This document shows, in pieces, positions 27,843 through 36,181 of a stretch of DNA of 64,000 nucleotides (positions are counted from its first letter, which is position 1; each line of letters starts with the position of its first letter). Source of the stretch: CAWJMD01 sp963843835 (GTDB lineage Bacteria > Actinomycetota > Actinomycetes > Actinomycetales > CAWJMD01). Position numbers and translations under genes: made by a program. The stretch spans positions 496,001 through 560,000 of the forward strand of contig CAWJMD010000001.1 of NCBI GenBank assembly GCA_963843835.1, given 5' to 3'. The notes under the pieces are model-generated. The model was not told the origin of the DNA. It saw only the letters and a program-made list of their open reading frames with translations, and did no database searches.

Positions 27843-28649
27843 TCATGGCCGCTCCCCGAGGGCGTGGGCGAGTGCGCGGACGGCGCGCAGCTGCAGCTGC
27901 TTGACGGCGCCCTCGCTGCGTCCGAGGGCCTTGGCCGTCTCGGCGACCGAGAACTCGTGGAAGAACCTGAGCACCAGGCACTCCTGCTGGTCGGGTCGCA
28001 GGGTCTTGACGGCGTCGACGAGCTGCCGGTCACGGGCGTGCGTCAGGGCCTCGTCCTCGGGGCCTGGGGCCGGGACCGTGGTGCCGGCGGCGGTCGCGAC
28101 CTGCTCGGCGCCGACGAGCTCGTCGGTGGTGACCTCGAGGCGGAACCGGCTGGACCGTCGGTGGTCCGTGACCAGGTTGCGGGCGATGGTGATGAACCAC
28201 GCGGCGATGTCACGTCCCTGCCAGGTGAAGCTGTCGATCCGGCGCAGCGCCCGGACGAAGGTCTCCGCCGTGATGTCCTCGGCCAGCGTGGCCGAGCCGA
28301 CCCGCACGTAGACGTACCGGTAGACGGTGTCCACGTACAGCTCGTAGATCTGCCCGAAGGCCTCCGCGTCCCCGGCCTGTGCCAGGTCGACCAGTGCCGC
28401 CACGCGGGTGCTCACCGGGTCGTCCGGCCGGTCACCGCCACTGCGGCCGGGACCGCGCACGCCGGCGTCCGTCGTCATGGCCCAGGAGCCGAGCCGCCCT
28501 CCGGTCGAGGGGCCCTCAGCCGCCAGCCGGACCTCCCCTGCCAGGGCCCGGAGGGCACCCGCGGGCAGGAGGCTCAGGGGTGCGGGACCCACGGCCGAGG
28601 CGGACGCGACGGACGCGTCCTGCAACCCTGCCTCTCGCCGCCCTGCCAT
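27843..28649 (-). CDS. bldN: BldN-family ECF RNA polymerase sigma factor
   Basis: 268 residues from ATG 28649 (GGTGGAG just upstream). Sigma-2 (AFGQIYELYVDTVYRYVYVRVG, ETFVRALRRIDSFTWQGRDIAAWFITIARNLVTDH) and sigma-4 (LRPDQQECLVLRFFHEFSVAETAKALGRSEGAVKQLQLRAVR) closely match Streptomyces BldN. About 85 residues precede sigma-2, like the removable prosequence of BldN. A later ATG at 28478 would give a protein without most of this extension. The synteny rex-glutaredoxin-bldN-rsbN supports the name. It is probably controlled by the downstream membrane protein. Confidence 0.88.
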   Translation of the reverse strand: MAGRREAGLQDASVASASAVGPAPLSLLPAGALRALAGEVRLAAEGPSTGGRLGSWAMTTDAGVRGPGRSGGDRPDDPVSTRVAALVDLAQAGDAEAFGQIYELYVDTVYRYVYVRVGSATLAEDITAETFVRALRRIDSFTWQGRDIAAWFITIARNLVTDHRRSSRFRLEVTTDELVGAEQVATAAGTTVPAPGPEDEALTHARDRQLVDAVKTLRPDQQECLVLRFFHEFSVAETAKALGRSEGAVKQLQLRAVRALAHALGERP

Positions 28650-28732
28650 GGTCTCCACCCGGTGCCGTCGTCCCGTCGGGTCACCCGCGGGCACTGCCTT
28701 CTTCAGTGAAGCGCATACCGTCGACCATCGTA

Positions 28733-28748
28733 TGTGAGCGGGATCACG
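28733..28748. promoter_or_regulatory. Candidate CRP/FNR-type operator between bldN and the glutaredoxin gene
   Basis: TGTGAGCGGGATCACG matches TGTGA-N6-TCACA at 9 of 10 fixed bases. It lies 84 bases upstream of the bldN ATG and 54 bases upstream of the glutaredoxin start, so it could serve either. A weak Rex site is another reading (10 of 14). Confidence 0.35.
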
Positions 28749-28788
28749 AAGTGCTCGTCCGCGACGGTAGCCCTGGGACCGGTGCGAC

Positions 28789-28794
28789 TAGCGT
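28789..28794 (+). promoter_or_regulatory. Putative -10 hexamer of the glutaredoxin gene
   Basis: TAGCGT ends 7 bases before GTG 28802. Confidence 0.4.
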
Positions 28795-28801
28795 GGTGCG
28801 T

Positions 28802-29104
28802 GTGACGGAGGGTGCCGACGACAACGCGGCCACGAGGATCACCCTGGTGACCCGGCAGGCTTGCCACCTGTGCGACGACGCGCGGCAGGTGGTCGCCGCG
28901 GTGGCCCGGCGGACCGGCGCCGGCTGGACCGAGGTCGATGTCGACGACGACCCCGAGCTGCTCCGCACCTACTCCGAGCAGGTCCCGGTGGTGCTCGTCG
29001 ACGGCGCCCGGCACGCCTACTGGCGCGTGGACGCCGCGCAGCTGGAGGCGGCCCTCGCGGGCGGACCCCGCCACCGCAGCCGCTGGCTCCGCCGCCGCCC
29101 CTGA
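28802..29104 (+). CDS. Glutaredoxin-family (DUF836-type) thiol protein
   Basis: 100 residues, one thioredoxin fold with the redox motif CHLC in TRQACHLCDDARQVV and the cis-Pro segment QVPVVLVDG. It probably handles thiol-disulphide exchange in the cytoplasm; its partner is unknown. GTG 28802 fits the TAGCGT box; a GTG at 28796 is also possible. It stands between bldN and rex as in Streptomyces. Confidence 0.8.
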   Translation: MTEGADDNAATRITLVTRQACHLCDDARQVVAAVARRTGAGWTEVDVDDDPELLRTYSEQVPVVLVDGARHAYWRVDAAQLEAALAGGPRHRSRWLRRRP

Positions 29105-29202
29105 GCGGCCGACCTGCGCTCGATCGGTGCCGGCCGGCGTCGGCGGACGGACGGCGACCCCGTGACAATGCTCACCCGAAGGCTGAGTATCCTCCGCCGA
29201 CT

Positions 29203-29220
29203 TTGTGCGTGTGTTCACAA
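29203..29220. promoter_or_regulatory. Rex operator (ROP) of the rex-hem operon
   Basis: TTGTGCGTGTGTTCACAA matches the actinobacterial Rex site TTGTGAA-N4-TTCACAA at 12 of 14 fixed positions; the right half-site is perfect. A possible promoter overlaps it, with TACCCT (29226-29231) as -10 and 17 bases back to the TTGTGC start of the operator. Rex would repress its own operon when NADH is low, as known in Streptomyces. Confidence 0.75.
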
Positions 29221-29274
29221 GTGCCTACCCTGGCCAGGTCCGTGTGTCGCGCAGCGAAGGAGACGGCGCCCGCC

Positions 29275-29992
29275 GTGAGCAGTGCCCGCAGCGACCTGAC
29301 CCCAGCACTTCGGGGTGCAGGCCGCCAGATCCCGGAGGCGACCGTCGCTCGCCTGCCGGTGTACCTGCGGGCTCTGAGCGTCCTCGTCGACCGCGGGGTG
29401 TCCACGGTCTCGTCCGAGGAGCTGGCCGCCGAGGCCGGCGTGAACTCCGCGAAGCTGCGCAAGGACCTCTCTCACCTGGGCTCCTACGGCACCCGAGGGG
29501 TCGGCTACGAGTGCGAGTACCTCGTCGTACCAGATCTCCCGCGAGCTCGGCCTGGCCGAGGACTGGCGTGTGGCCATCGTCGGGCTCGGGAACCTGGGGC
29601 ACGCCCTGGCCAACTACGGCGGCTTCTCGTCGCGGGGGGTCAGCGTCGTGGCACTGCTGGACGCCGACCCCGACGTCGTGGGCGAGAACGTGGCCGGGCT
29701 GCCGGTCCGCGGGGTGGAGGACCTGGAGCAGGTCGTGGCCGAGCTCGACGTCTCCATCGGTGTCATCGCGACCCCCGGGCCCGCCGCGCAGGCTGTGTGC
29801 GACCGCATGGTCGCCTGCGGGATCACGAGCATCCTCAACTTCGCCCCGGTCGTGCTCCAGGTGCCCGACGAGGTCGCCCTGCGCCGCGTCGACCTGTCGA
29901 CGGAGCTGCAGATCCTGGCCTTCCACCAGCAGCGCAAGGCAGGGCTGCCCACCGCGGTGGAGGGTGCCGCGAGCCTGGAGGTGGCCCGATGA
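29275..29992 (+). CDS. rex: Redox-sensing repressor Rex, interrupted by a +1 frameshift
   Basis: Binds NADH or NAD+ and represses respiratory genes when NADH is low. The N-terminal winged helix (SSEELAAEAGVNSAKLRKDLSHLGSYG) is in one frame up to Leu-Val near 29526. The Rossmann domain (VAIVGLGNLGHALANYGGF) and the C-terminal swapped helix continue in the next frame to 29992. The break is in CTCGTCGTACCAG: the family has Leu-Val-Tyr-Gln, so one G near 29524-29527 is extra. Corrected length is 238 residues, normal for Rex. Start GTG 29275. Its stop overlaps the hemA ATG (ATGA), so coupling would also suffer if the shift were real. Confidence 0.88.
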
Positions 29993-31383
29993 GCCTTCTC
30001 GTCGTGGGCCTGTCCCACCACTCCGCGCCCCTCGACGTGCTCGAGCGGGCGGCCCTCGACGCGACCGGCGCACGCCAGCTGGCGGCGACGCTGCTCGGCT
30101 CCGAGCACGTCAGCGAGGCGGCCGTGCTGGCGACGTGCAACCGGCTCGAGGTCTACGCGGACGTCACGACCTTCCACGGTGGCCTGGCCGACGTGGGCGC
30201 CACCTTGTCGGCGCGCACCGGCATGGACCTCGCGACGCTCACCGACCACCTGTACGTGCAGTACGCCGAGCACGCGGTCGCGCACCTGTTCACCGTGACG
30301 TCGGGCCTGGACTCGATGGCGATCGGCGAGGCGCAGGTGCTCGGCCAGGTGCGGGCCATGCTGCGCCGGGGCCAGGACGACGGCAGCCTCGGCCGCGTCC
30401 TCGACCCCCTCCTGCAGCAGGCCCTGCGGGTCGGCAAGCGCGCGCACACCGAGACCGGACTCGACGGCGCGGGTCACTCGCTGGTGCACGCCGCGCTGGC
30501 CCACGCGGACGAGCTGGCCGTGCCGGTCGGAAGTGCACGGACCCTCGTGGTCGGTGCCGGCGCGATGAGCGCGCTCGCGGTCGCCACCCTGTCCCGGTCC
30601 GGGGCCCGCAGCATCACTGTGGCGAACCGCACCGCCGAGCGCGCGCGCGGCCTCGCCGAGCAGGTCGGGGGCCGCTGGCTCACGCTGGCCGACGACCAGG
30701 CGCTCGTCGAGGCGCTGGCCGAGGCCGACGTCGTCGTCTCGTGCACCGGTGCGGTCGGCCACGTGCTCACCCCGGAGCTCGTCTCGCGGGCCCGGGAGCT
30801 CGCCGGCGCCGGCGCCGGCCCGGCGCACCGTCAGCTCCTCATCGACCTGGCCCTGCCGCGCGACGTCGCGCCCGAGGTCAGCTCCCTGGACGGCGTGACC
30901 GTCGTCGGGCTGGGTGAGCTCGGTGACGAGCTCGCCGACGCGGAGGTCGGCGCCGACCTTCAGGCCGCGGCGGCCATCGTCGAGGCCGAGGTCGCGGCCT
31001 ACCTGTCGCAGCAGCGGGCGGACTCGGTCGCGCCGACGGTGGTCGCCCTGCGCTCGTACGCGGGCGAGGTGGTGGCCGGCGAGCTGGCGCGGCTGCGGCA
31101 GCGTCTCGGGGACAACCTCGACGACCGCGTCCGCGCGGAGCTCGACCAGACCGTCCGCCGGGTCGTCGACAAGCTGCTGCACACCCCGACCGTGCGCGTG
31201 AAGTCCCTGGCGGCCGAGGACGGTGGTCACTACGCCGCAGCCCTGCGCGAGCTCTTCGACCTCGACATGGAGCCGCGCGGCACCGGTGCCCCGCTGCAGA
31301 ACGTGGCCGAGGCGCTCGCCGTGGCCCCGGGCCAGCCCGCCGGCACCGCCGCGCAGGGGTCGAGCCAGGACGGGGCGGCGTGA
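29989..31383 (+). CDS. hemA: Glutamyl-tRNA reductase
   Basis: First committed step of heme synthesis by the C5 route: glutamyl-tRNA to glutamate-1-semialdehyde, using NADPH. 464 residues. The catalytic Cys is in VLATCNRLEVYADV, the substrate His in GLSHHSAPLDVLERAAL, the NADPH domain has LVVGAGAMSALAVATL, and a C-terminal dimerisation domain ends the enzyme. About 30 extra Ala/Gly/Gln-rich residues follow the usual end. ATG 29989 overlaps the rex stop, and the end overlaps the hemC GTG. Confidence 0.95.
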   Translation: MSLLVVGLSHHSAPLDVLERAALDATGARQLAATLLGSEHVSEAAVLATCNRLEVYADVTTFHGGLADVGATLSARTGMDLATLTDHLYVQYAEHAVAHLFTVTSGLDSMAIGEAQVLGQVRAMLRRGQDDGSLGRVLDPLLQQALRVGKRAHTETGLDGAGHSLVHAALAHADELAVPVGSARTLVVGAGAMSALAVATLSRSGARSITVANRTAERARGLAEQVGGRWLTLADDQALVEALAEADVVVSCTGAVGHVLTPELVSRARELAGAGAGPAHRQLLIDLALPRDVAPEVSSLDGVTVVGLGELGDELADAEVGADLQAAAAIVEAEVAAYLSQQRADSVAPTVVALRSYAGEVVAGELARLRQRLGDNLDDRVRAELDQTVRRVVDKLLHTPTVRVKSLAAEDGGHYAAALRELFDLDMEPRGTGAPLQNVAEALAVAPGQPAGTAAQGSSQDGAA

Positions 31384-32351
31384 CCGGGGCCCTGCGGCTG
31401 GGGACGCGCCGCAGCCTTCTCGCACGCAGCCAGAGCGAGCTCGTCGCCGACCGCCTGCGCCGCGCCACCGGCCGTGAGGTGGACCTCGTGGAGATCACCA
31501 CCGAGGGGGACGTCAGCACGGCACCGCTGGCGCAGATCGGTGGCACCGGCGTGTTCGTCTCGGCGCTGCGCCAGGCGCTGCTGGACGGACGCGTCGACCT
31601 CGCCGTCCACTCCCTCAAGGACCTGCCGACCGCACCGGCGGCCGGCGTCGCGCTCGCCGCGGTGCCGGTGCGGGAGGACCCACGCGACGCGCTGGTGGCC
31701 CGTGACGGGCTGACCCTCGGCGAGCTGCCGCGCGGTGCGCGGATCGGCACCGGGTCGCCTCGCCGCGCTGCCCAGCTGAGGGCGCTCGACCTCGGGCTGG
31801 AACCGGTGGCCGTGCGCGGCAACGTCGACACGCGGCTGCGGCTGGTGTCGACCGGGGAGGTCGACGCGGTGGTCCTCGCACGCGCGGGCCTGCTGCGCAT
31901 CGGCCGGGCCGACCAGGTCACCGAGGTGCTCGACCCGCTCCAGCTCCTTCCCGCCCCGGGTCAGGGAGCGCTCGCCGTGGAGACCCGCAGCGACGACGAG
32001 TTCCGTTCGCTCGTAGCCGTTCTCGACGACCTCCCGACACGGACGTGCGTGGAGGCGGAACGCGCCCTGCTCGCCGCCCTCGAGGGCGGGTGCTCGGCGC
32101 CGGTCGGGTCGCTGGCCGAGTGGGCCGAGGGCGACGACGGCCCGGAGCTCTTCCTGCGCGCGCTTGTCACCGCGGCCGACGGGACTGCCGACCTGCGCCG
32201 CTCGATCACCGGGCCGACCGCCGACCCGACCGCCCTGGGCCGCCGCCTGGCCGCTCAGATGCTCGACGACGGGGCGGCGGCGCTCGTCGCGTCCCCGCCC
32301 CCCGACGTTTCCGTGCTCGTCAGTTCAGCAGTTCAGGAGAGTGAGCAGTGA
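31380..32351 (+). CDS. hemC: Hydroxymethylbilane synthase (porphobilinogen deaminase)
   Basis: Joins four porphobilinogens into hydroxymethylbilane. 323 residues, normal. It begins LRLGTRRSLLARSQSELVAD, has the VHSLKDLPT motif with catalytic Asp/Lys region, IGTGSPRRAAQL and VRGNVDTRL, and the dipyrromethane-bearing Cys in ALEGGCSAPVG. GTG 31380 overlaps the hemA stop (GTGA) and the stop overlaps the hemD start in the same way, a tightly coupled operon. Confidence 0.95.
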   Translation: MTGALRLGTRRSLLARSQSELVADRLRRATGREVDLVEITTEGDVSTAPLAQIGGTGVFVSALRQALLDGRVDLAVHSLKDLPTAPAAGVALAAVPVREDPRDALVARDGLTLGELPRGARIGTGSPRRAAQLRALDLGLEPVAVRGNVDTRLRLVSTGEVDAVVLARAGLLRIGRADQVTEVLDPLQLLPAPGQGALAVETRSDDEFRSLVAVLDDLPTRTCVEAERALLAALEGGCSAPVGSLAEWAEGDDGPELFLRALVTAADGTADLRRSITGPTADPTALGRRLAAQMLDDGAAALVASPPPDVSVLVSSAVQESEQ

Positions 32352-33970
32352 CCGCCACCCAGAAGAAGCCCCTCGGCTCCGTCGCCTTCGTCGGCAGCGG
32401 CCCGGGTGACCCGGACCTGCTCACGGTGCGGGCCACCCAGGTGCTGCAGCAGGCGCAGACGGTGGTGCTCGACCGGGGCGCCTCGGCCGGTCAGCGCGAC
32501 GACGTCGTGCGGCGCTGGTGCGCGCCGGAGGTCGAGCTGCTCGACGCCGGGTTCGGCGAGAACGGGCAGCCCCTGACCCATGCGGGGCGGGCGAAGCTCG
32601 TGACGCGCGCCGCCAAGGCCGGCCACCGGGTGGTGCGCCTGCTCGACGGCGACGGGTCGACGTTCGGCGGTCTCGCCGAGGAGCTGATCGCGTGCCAGAA
32701 GGCCGGCGTGCCGGTGGAGGTCGTGCCGGGCGTCGCCCTGCACACCGCGGTGCCGGTGTTCGCCGGTGTGCCGACCACCAGCTCGGCGGTCGCGTCGGTG
32801 CACGTGGTCGACGCCGCGGGCCGCTTCGACGCGTCCACGCTGGTGGACGCGCGCTCGACCGTGGTGCTGCTCGGCACGCGCGCCGACCTCGTGCAGGCGG
32901 TCGCGGCCCTGGTTCAGGCGGGGCGGGACGCCGACGCGGCCGTCGTCGTGACGGCTCAGGGCAGCACCACCGCCCAGTCGTCCCTCGACTCGACGCTGGG
33001 TGCGCTCCCCGACCTGCTCGACGGGGCCGACGACGAGCTGTTCCCCCGGCCGCTGGTCGCGGTGACCGGCCCGACCGTGGCCCTGCGGGAGCGGGTCTCC
33101 TGGTTCGAGACCAAGCCGCTGTTCGGCTGGCGCGTGCTGGTGCCCCGGACGCAGGCCCAGTCGGGCCCGATGACCGAGAGCCTCGCGTCGTTCGGCGCCG
33201 TGGGTGAGGTCGTGCCGACCATCTCGGTCGAGCCGCCCCGCACTCCGCACCAGATGGAGAAGGCGGTCACCGGCCTGGTGACCGGACGGTACGAGTGGGT
33301 CGGCTTCACGTCGGTCAACGCGGTGCGGGCCGTCCGCGAGAAGTTCGTCGAGTACGGCCTGGACGCCCGGGCGTTCGCCGGCCTCAAGATCGCCGCTGTC
33401 GGTGGCGTGACGGCGGATGCCCTGCGCGAGTGGGGGATCGAGCCCGACCTCGTGCCGGCGGAGGAGCAGTCCGCCCACGGGCTGCTCGCCGAGTGGCCGC
33501 CGTACGACCAGGTGCTCGACCCGATCAACCGGGTCTTCCTCCCGCGGGCCGACATCGCCACCGACACCCTGGTGGCGGGTCTGCAGGAGATCGGCTGGGA
33601 GGTGGACGACGTCACCGCCTACCGGACGGTCCGCGCGGCGCCGCCGGCCGCCCCGGTGCGCGACGCCATCAAGAACGGGTCGTTCGACGCGGTGGTCTTC
33701 ACGTCGTCCTCGACCGTGCGCAACCTGGTCGGCATCGCCGGCAAGCCGCACACGTCGACGGTCGTCGCGTGCATCGGTCCTGCGACGGCGAAGACCGCCG
33801 AGGAGCACGGCCTGCGCGTCGACGTGCTGGCGGCCGAGCCGAGCTCGACGGCGCTGGTCGAAGCCCTCGCGGAGTACGGCGCCGGGATGCGTGCGGCGGC
33901 GACGGAGGCCGGCGAGCCGGTCCTGCGCCCCAGCCAGAAGCGTCCCGCGGCCCGTCGCCGGGCTCGCTGA
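32348..33970 (+). CDS. hemD: Uroporphyrinogen-III synthase fused to a degenerate SUMT-like methyltransferase domain
   Basis: 540 residues in two parts. Residues 1-255 resemble uroporphyrinogen-III C-methyltransferase (GSGPGDPDLLTVRATQVL at the start, VPVEVVPGVA). Residues 260-520 are HemD (GWRVLVPRTQAQSG, GRYEWVGFTSVNAV, FDAVVFTSSSTVRNLVG, VVACIGPATAKTAEE), which closes the ring of hydroxymethylbilane. The methyltransferase half has GDGSTFGGLAEE where active SUMTs have a GDPFVFGRG-type motif, so its activity is doubtful. This fusion is common in actinobacteria. The C-terminus is basic. It starts in a GTGA overlap with hemC. Confidence 0.88.
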   Translation: MTATQKKPLGSVAFVGSGPGDPDLLTVRATQVLQQAQTVVLDRGASAGQRDDVVRRWCAPEVELLDAGFGENGQPLTHAGRAKLVTRAAKAGHRVVRLLDGDGSTFGGLAEELIACQKAGVPVEVVPGVALHTAVPVFAGVPTTSSAVASVHVVDAAGRFDASTLVDARSTVVLLGTRADLVQAVAALVQAGRDADAAVVVTAQGSTTAQSSLDSTLGALPDLLDGADDELFPRPLVAVTGPTVALRERVSWFETKPLFGWRVLVPRTQAQSGPMTESLASFGAVGEVVPTISVEPPRTPHQMEKAVTGLVTGRYEWVGFTSVNAVRAVREKFVEYGLDARAFAGLKIAAVGGVTADALREWGIEPDLVPAEEQSAHGLLAEWPPYDQVLDPINRVFLPRADIATDTLVAGLQEIGWEVDDVTAYRTVRAAPPAAPVRDAIKNGSFDAVVFTSSSTVRNLVGIAGKPHTSTVVACIGPATAKTAEEHGLRVDVLAAEPSSTALVEALAEYGAGMRAAATEAGEPVLRPSQKRPAARRRAR

Positions 33971-33983
33971 GACCGGCCTGCGC

Positions 33984-34979
33984 GTGACGACGTCGGAGGG
34001 GCCCGCGTTCCCCGCGGCGCGGCCCCGCCGGCTGCGGGCCACACCTGCGCTGCGGGCCCTGGCGGCCGAGCACCGGCTGCACGCCGGGCAGCTCGTGCTG
34101 CCGATGTTCGTGCGCGAGGGGATCGACGCGCCGGCGCCGATCTCGTCGATGCCCGGCGTCGTGCAGCACACGCTGGAGTCCCTGGTCGAGGCCGCCCGCG
34201 AGGCGGTGGACGCCGGGGTGGGCGGGCTGATGCTCTTCGGTGTCCCCGCGGTCCGCGACGCCGCCGGGTCGGCCGGGGACGACCCCGGCGGCATCCTCAA
34301 CCAGGCCTTGCGGGCGGTGGGCGACGCGGTCGGTGACCGCACCGTCGTGATGGCGGACCTGTGCCTGGACGAGTTCACCGACCACGGGCACTGCGGCGTG
34401 CTCGGGCACGACGGCACGGTCGACAACGACGCCACCCTGGTGCGCTACGCCTCGGTGGCACTGGCGCAGGTCGACGCCGGGGCGGCGGTGCTGGGGCTGA
34501 GCGGCATGATGGACGGCCAGGTCGGTGCCGTGCGGGCCGCCCTCGACGCCGCCGGGCACCAGGACGTCGTGCTGCTGGCGTACGCGGCCAAGTACGCCTC
34601 CGCGTTCTACGGGCCGTTCCGCGAGGCCGTGGACTCGCAGCTCACCGGAGACCGGCGCTCGTACCAGCAGGACCCCGCGAACGCCCGCGAGGCGTTGCGC
34701 GAGGTGCGCCTCGACGTGGCGGAGGGCGCCGACGTCGTGATGGTCAAGCCCGGCCTGCCCTACCTGGACGTGCTCGCCGCGGTGCGGGCCGCCGTCGACG
34801 TGCCCGTGTGGGCGTACCAGGTGTCGGGTGAGTACGCGATGGTCGAGGCGGCCGCCGCGAACGGGTGGGTCGACCGCGAGCGGGCCATCGGGGAGTCGCT
34901 GACCGCGCTGGTGCGAGCCGGTGCCGACGTCGTGCTCTCGTACTGGGCGGTCGAGGTGGCGCGCTCCCTGCGCGGGTGA
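33984..34979 (+). CDS. hemB: Delta-aminolevulinic acid dehydratase (porphobilinogen synthase)
   Basis: Condenses two 5-aminolevulinates to porphobilinogen. 331 residues. The two Schiff-base lysines are in YAAKYASAFYGPFR and VMVKPGLPYLDV. The metal region reads DLCLDEFTDHGHCG, which keeps two of the cysteines but replaces the third zinc ligand with Asp, so a Mg2+-dependent type is likely. GTG 33984 lies 13 bases after the hemD stop. The gene closes the rex-hemACDB operon and converges on the F420-nitroreductase gene. Confidence 0.93.
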   Translation: MTTSEGPAFPAARPRRLRATPALRALAAEHRLHAGQLVLPMFVREGIDAPAPISSMPGVVQHTLESLVEAAREAVDAGVGGLMLFGVPAVRDAAGSAGDDPGGILNQALRAVGDAVGDRTVVMADLCLDEFTDHGHCGVLGHDGTVDNDATLVRYASVALAQVDAGAAVLGLSGMMDGQVGAVRAALDAAGHQDVVLLAYAAKYASAFYGPFREAVDSQLTGDRRSYQQDPANAREALREVRLDVAEGADVVMVKPGLPYLDVLAAVRAAVDVPVWAYQVSGEYAMVEAAAANGWVDRERAIGESLTALVRAGADVVLSYWAVEVARSLRG

Positions 34980-34998
34980 GGTCCCTCGCCGGCGTGGG

Positions 34999-35433
34999 TC
35001 AGCGCGGCTCGAGGACGAAGACGGGGATCAGGCGGTCGGTCCTGGTCTGGTAGTCGGCGTAGTCGGGGAACGCCTCGACACACCGGGGCCACCACTGCTC
35101 GCGCTCGGTCCCCGTCACCTCGCGAGCCCGGAACGGCCCTGTCACGGTCCCGTCCTGGAGGTCGATGTCGGGGTGCGCGACGAGGTTGTGGAACCACTGC
35201 GGGTGCGTCGGCGCGCCACCCTGGCTGGCGACCGCCGCGTAGACGCCCTCGTGCTCCACCCGCATCAGGGGGACCTTGCGCACCTTGCCGGACTTCACGC
35301 CGCGCATCGTCAGGAGCACGACCGGGCGGTTCTGGATGTGGACCGAGCGGGTGTCCCCCGTGCTCTCGATCTCGTCGACCTGCTTGCGCACCCACGCGCT
35401 GGGGGAGGCCTGGTACTCACCGGTGATGGTCAT
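34999..35433 (-). CDS. Deazaflavin (F420)-dependent nitroreductase family protein
   Basis: 144 residues from ATG 35433. It matches the Ddn family: ITGEYQASPSAWVRKQVDEIE start, VVLLTMRGVKSGKVRKVPLMRVEHEG, VASQGGAPTHPQWFHNLVAHPDIDLQDG and the ending QTRTDRLIPVFVLEP. Such split-barrel proteins use F420H2 to reduce quinones, nitro compounds or other substrates, implying that this organism makes F420. In-frame ATGs upstream at 35466 and 35487 are possible but do not fit the family start. Confidence 0.85.
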   Translation of the reverse strand: MTITGEYQASPSAWVRKQVDEIESTGDTRSVHIQNRPVVLLTMRGVKSGKVRKVPLMRVEHEGVYAAVASQGGAPTHPQWFHNLVAHPDIDLQDGTVTGPFRAREVTGTEREQWWPRCVEAFPDYADYQTRTDRLIPVFVLEPR

Positions 35434-35488
35434 GCGGCGTCCAACGTCGGCGGGTCCCGACGTCATCCCGTCCGTGACCTCGCACACA

Positions 35489-35527
35489 CCGGAGGGTCCG
35501 CCGCCTGGTCGGCAGCGGACCCTCCGG
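35489..35527 (-). terminator. Hairpin terminator after yceI
   Basis: CCGGAGGGTCCGC pairs perfectly with GCGGACCCTCCGG, a 13 bp stem with a 13-base loop. It lies 42 bases past the yceI stop on the minus strand and separates yceI from the nitroreductase gene. Confidence 0.8.
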
Positions 35528-35568
35528 TCTGCGTCGTGGTGGCCTGCCGGCGGCCACGGGATGCGGTC

Positions 35569-36135
35569 TCAGGCCTGCTTGATCGCTGAGACGTCGAGCT
35601 GCAGCTTGATCTTCTTGCTGACGAGCACACCACCGGTCTCGAGCGCGGCGTTCCAGGTGAGGCCCCAGGCCTCGCGGTCGACGTCGGTCGACGCGGAGAA
35701 GCCCGCACGCTGGTTGCCGAACGGGTCGGTGGCGACGCCCTCGAACTCGAGGTCCAGGGTGACGGGCTTGCTGACGCCCTTGATCGTGAGGTCACCGTCC
35801 AGGACGTAGCCGTCGCCCTGGGACCGCACGCCGGTCGCGACGAAGCTGATCGTGGGGTGGGTCTCGGCGTCGAAGAAGTCACCGCTGGTGAGGTGGGCGT
35901 CGCGGTCGGGGCTGCCGGTCGAGACGGACGCGACGGCGATGGTGGCGGTGGCGGAGGACGACTCGACGTCGTCGCCGACGGTGAGGGTGCCGTCGACGCC
36001 GGTGAAGCGGCCGCGGACCTTGGTGACCATCGCGTGGCGGGCCACGAAGCCGACCTCGCTGTGCGAGGGGTCGATCGTGTAGGTGCCCGGGACGAGGCCG
36101 GTCGGAAGCGCGGTGCCGGTGGAGGTGGAGGTCAT
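35569..36135 (-). CDS. YceI-family lipid-binding lipocalin-like protein
   Basis: 188 residues of the YceI barrel: TYTIDPSHSEVGFVARHAMVTKVRGRFTG, then VSTGSPDRDAHLTSGDFFDAETHPTISF and VSKPVTLDLEFEG. The family binds polyisoprenoids such as quinones. No signal peptide is seen, so this copy is probably cytoplasmic. GAGGAG precedes the ATG by about 8 bases. It diverges from a MarR gene, with a dyad overlapping its TAAGTT -10 box (36181-36186), so MarR control is likely. A quinone link would fit the region but is not shown. Confidence 0.85.
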   Translation of the reverse strand: MTSTSTGTALPTGLVPGTYTIDPSHSEVGFVARHAMVTKVRGRFTGVDGTLTVGDDVESSSATATIAVASVSTGSPDRDAHLTSGDFFDAETHPTISFVATGVRSQGDGYVLDGDLTIKGVSKPVTLDLEFEGVATDPFGNQRAGFSASTDVDREAWGLTWNAALETGGVLVSKKIKLQLDVSAIKQA

Positions 36136-36181
36136 CGGGAGTGTCTCCTCGGGAGAGGGGTGGATGCTGACACCGGCTCCA

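Noticed and set aside
28861..31383. A single 840-residue protein over glutaredoxin, rex and hemA
   Set aside because: This open frame exists only because the extra G in rex and the hemA frame happen to agree; its parts belong to separate known genes.
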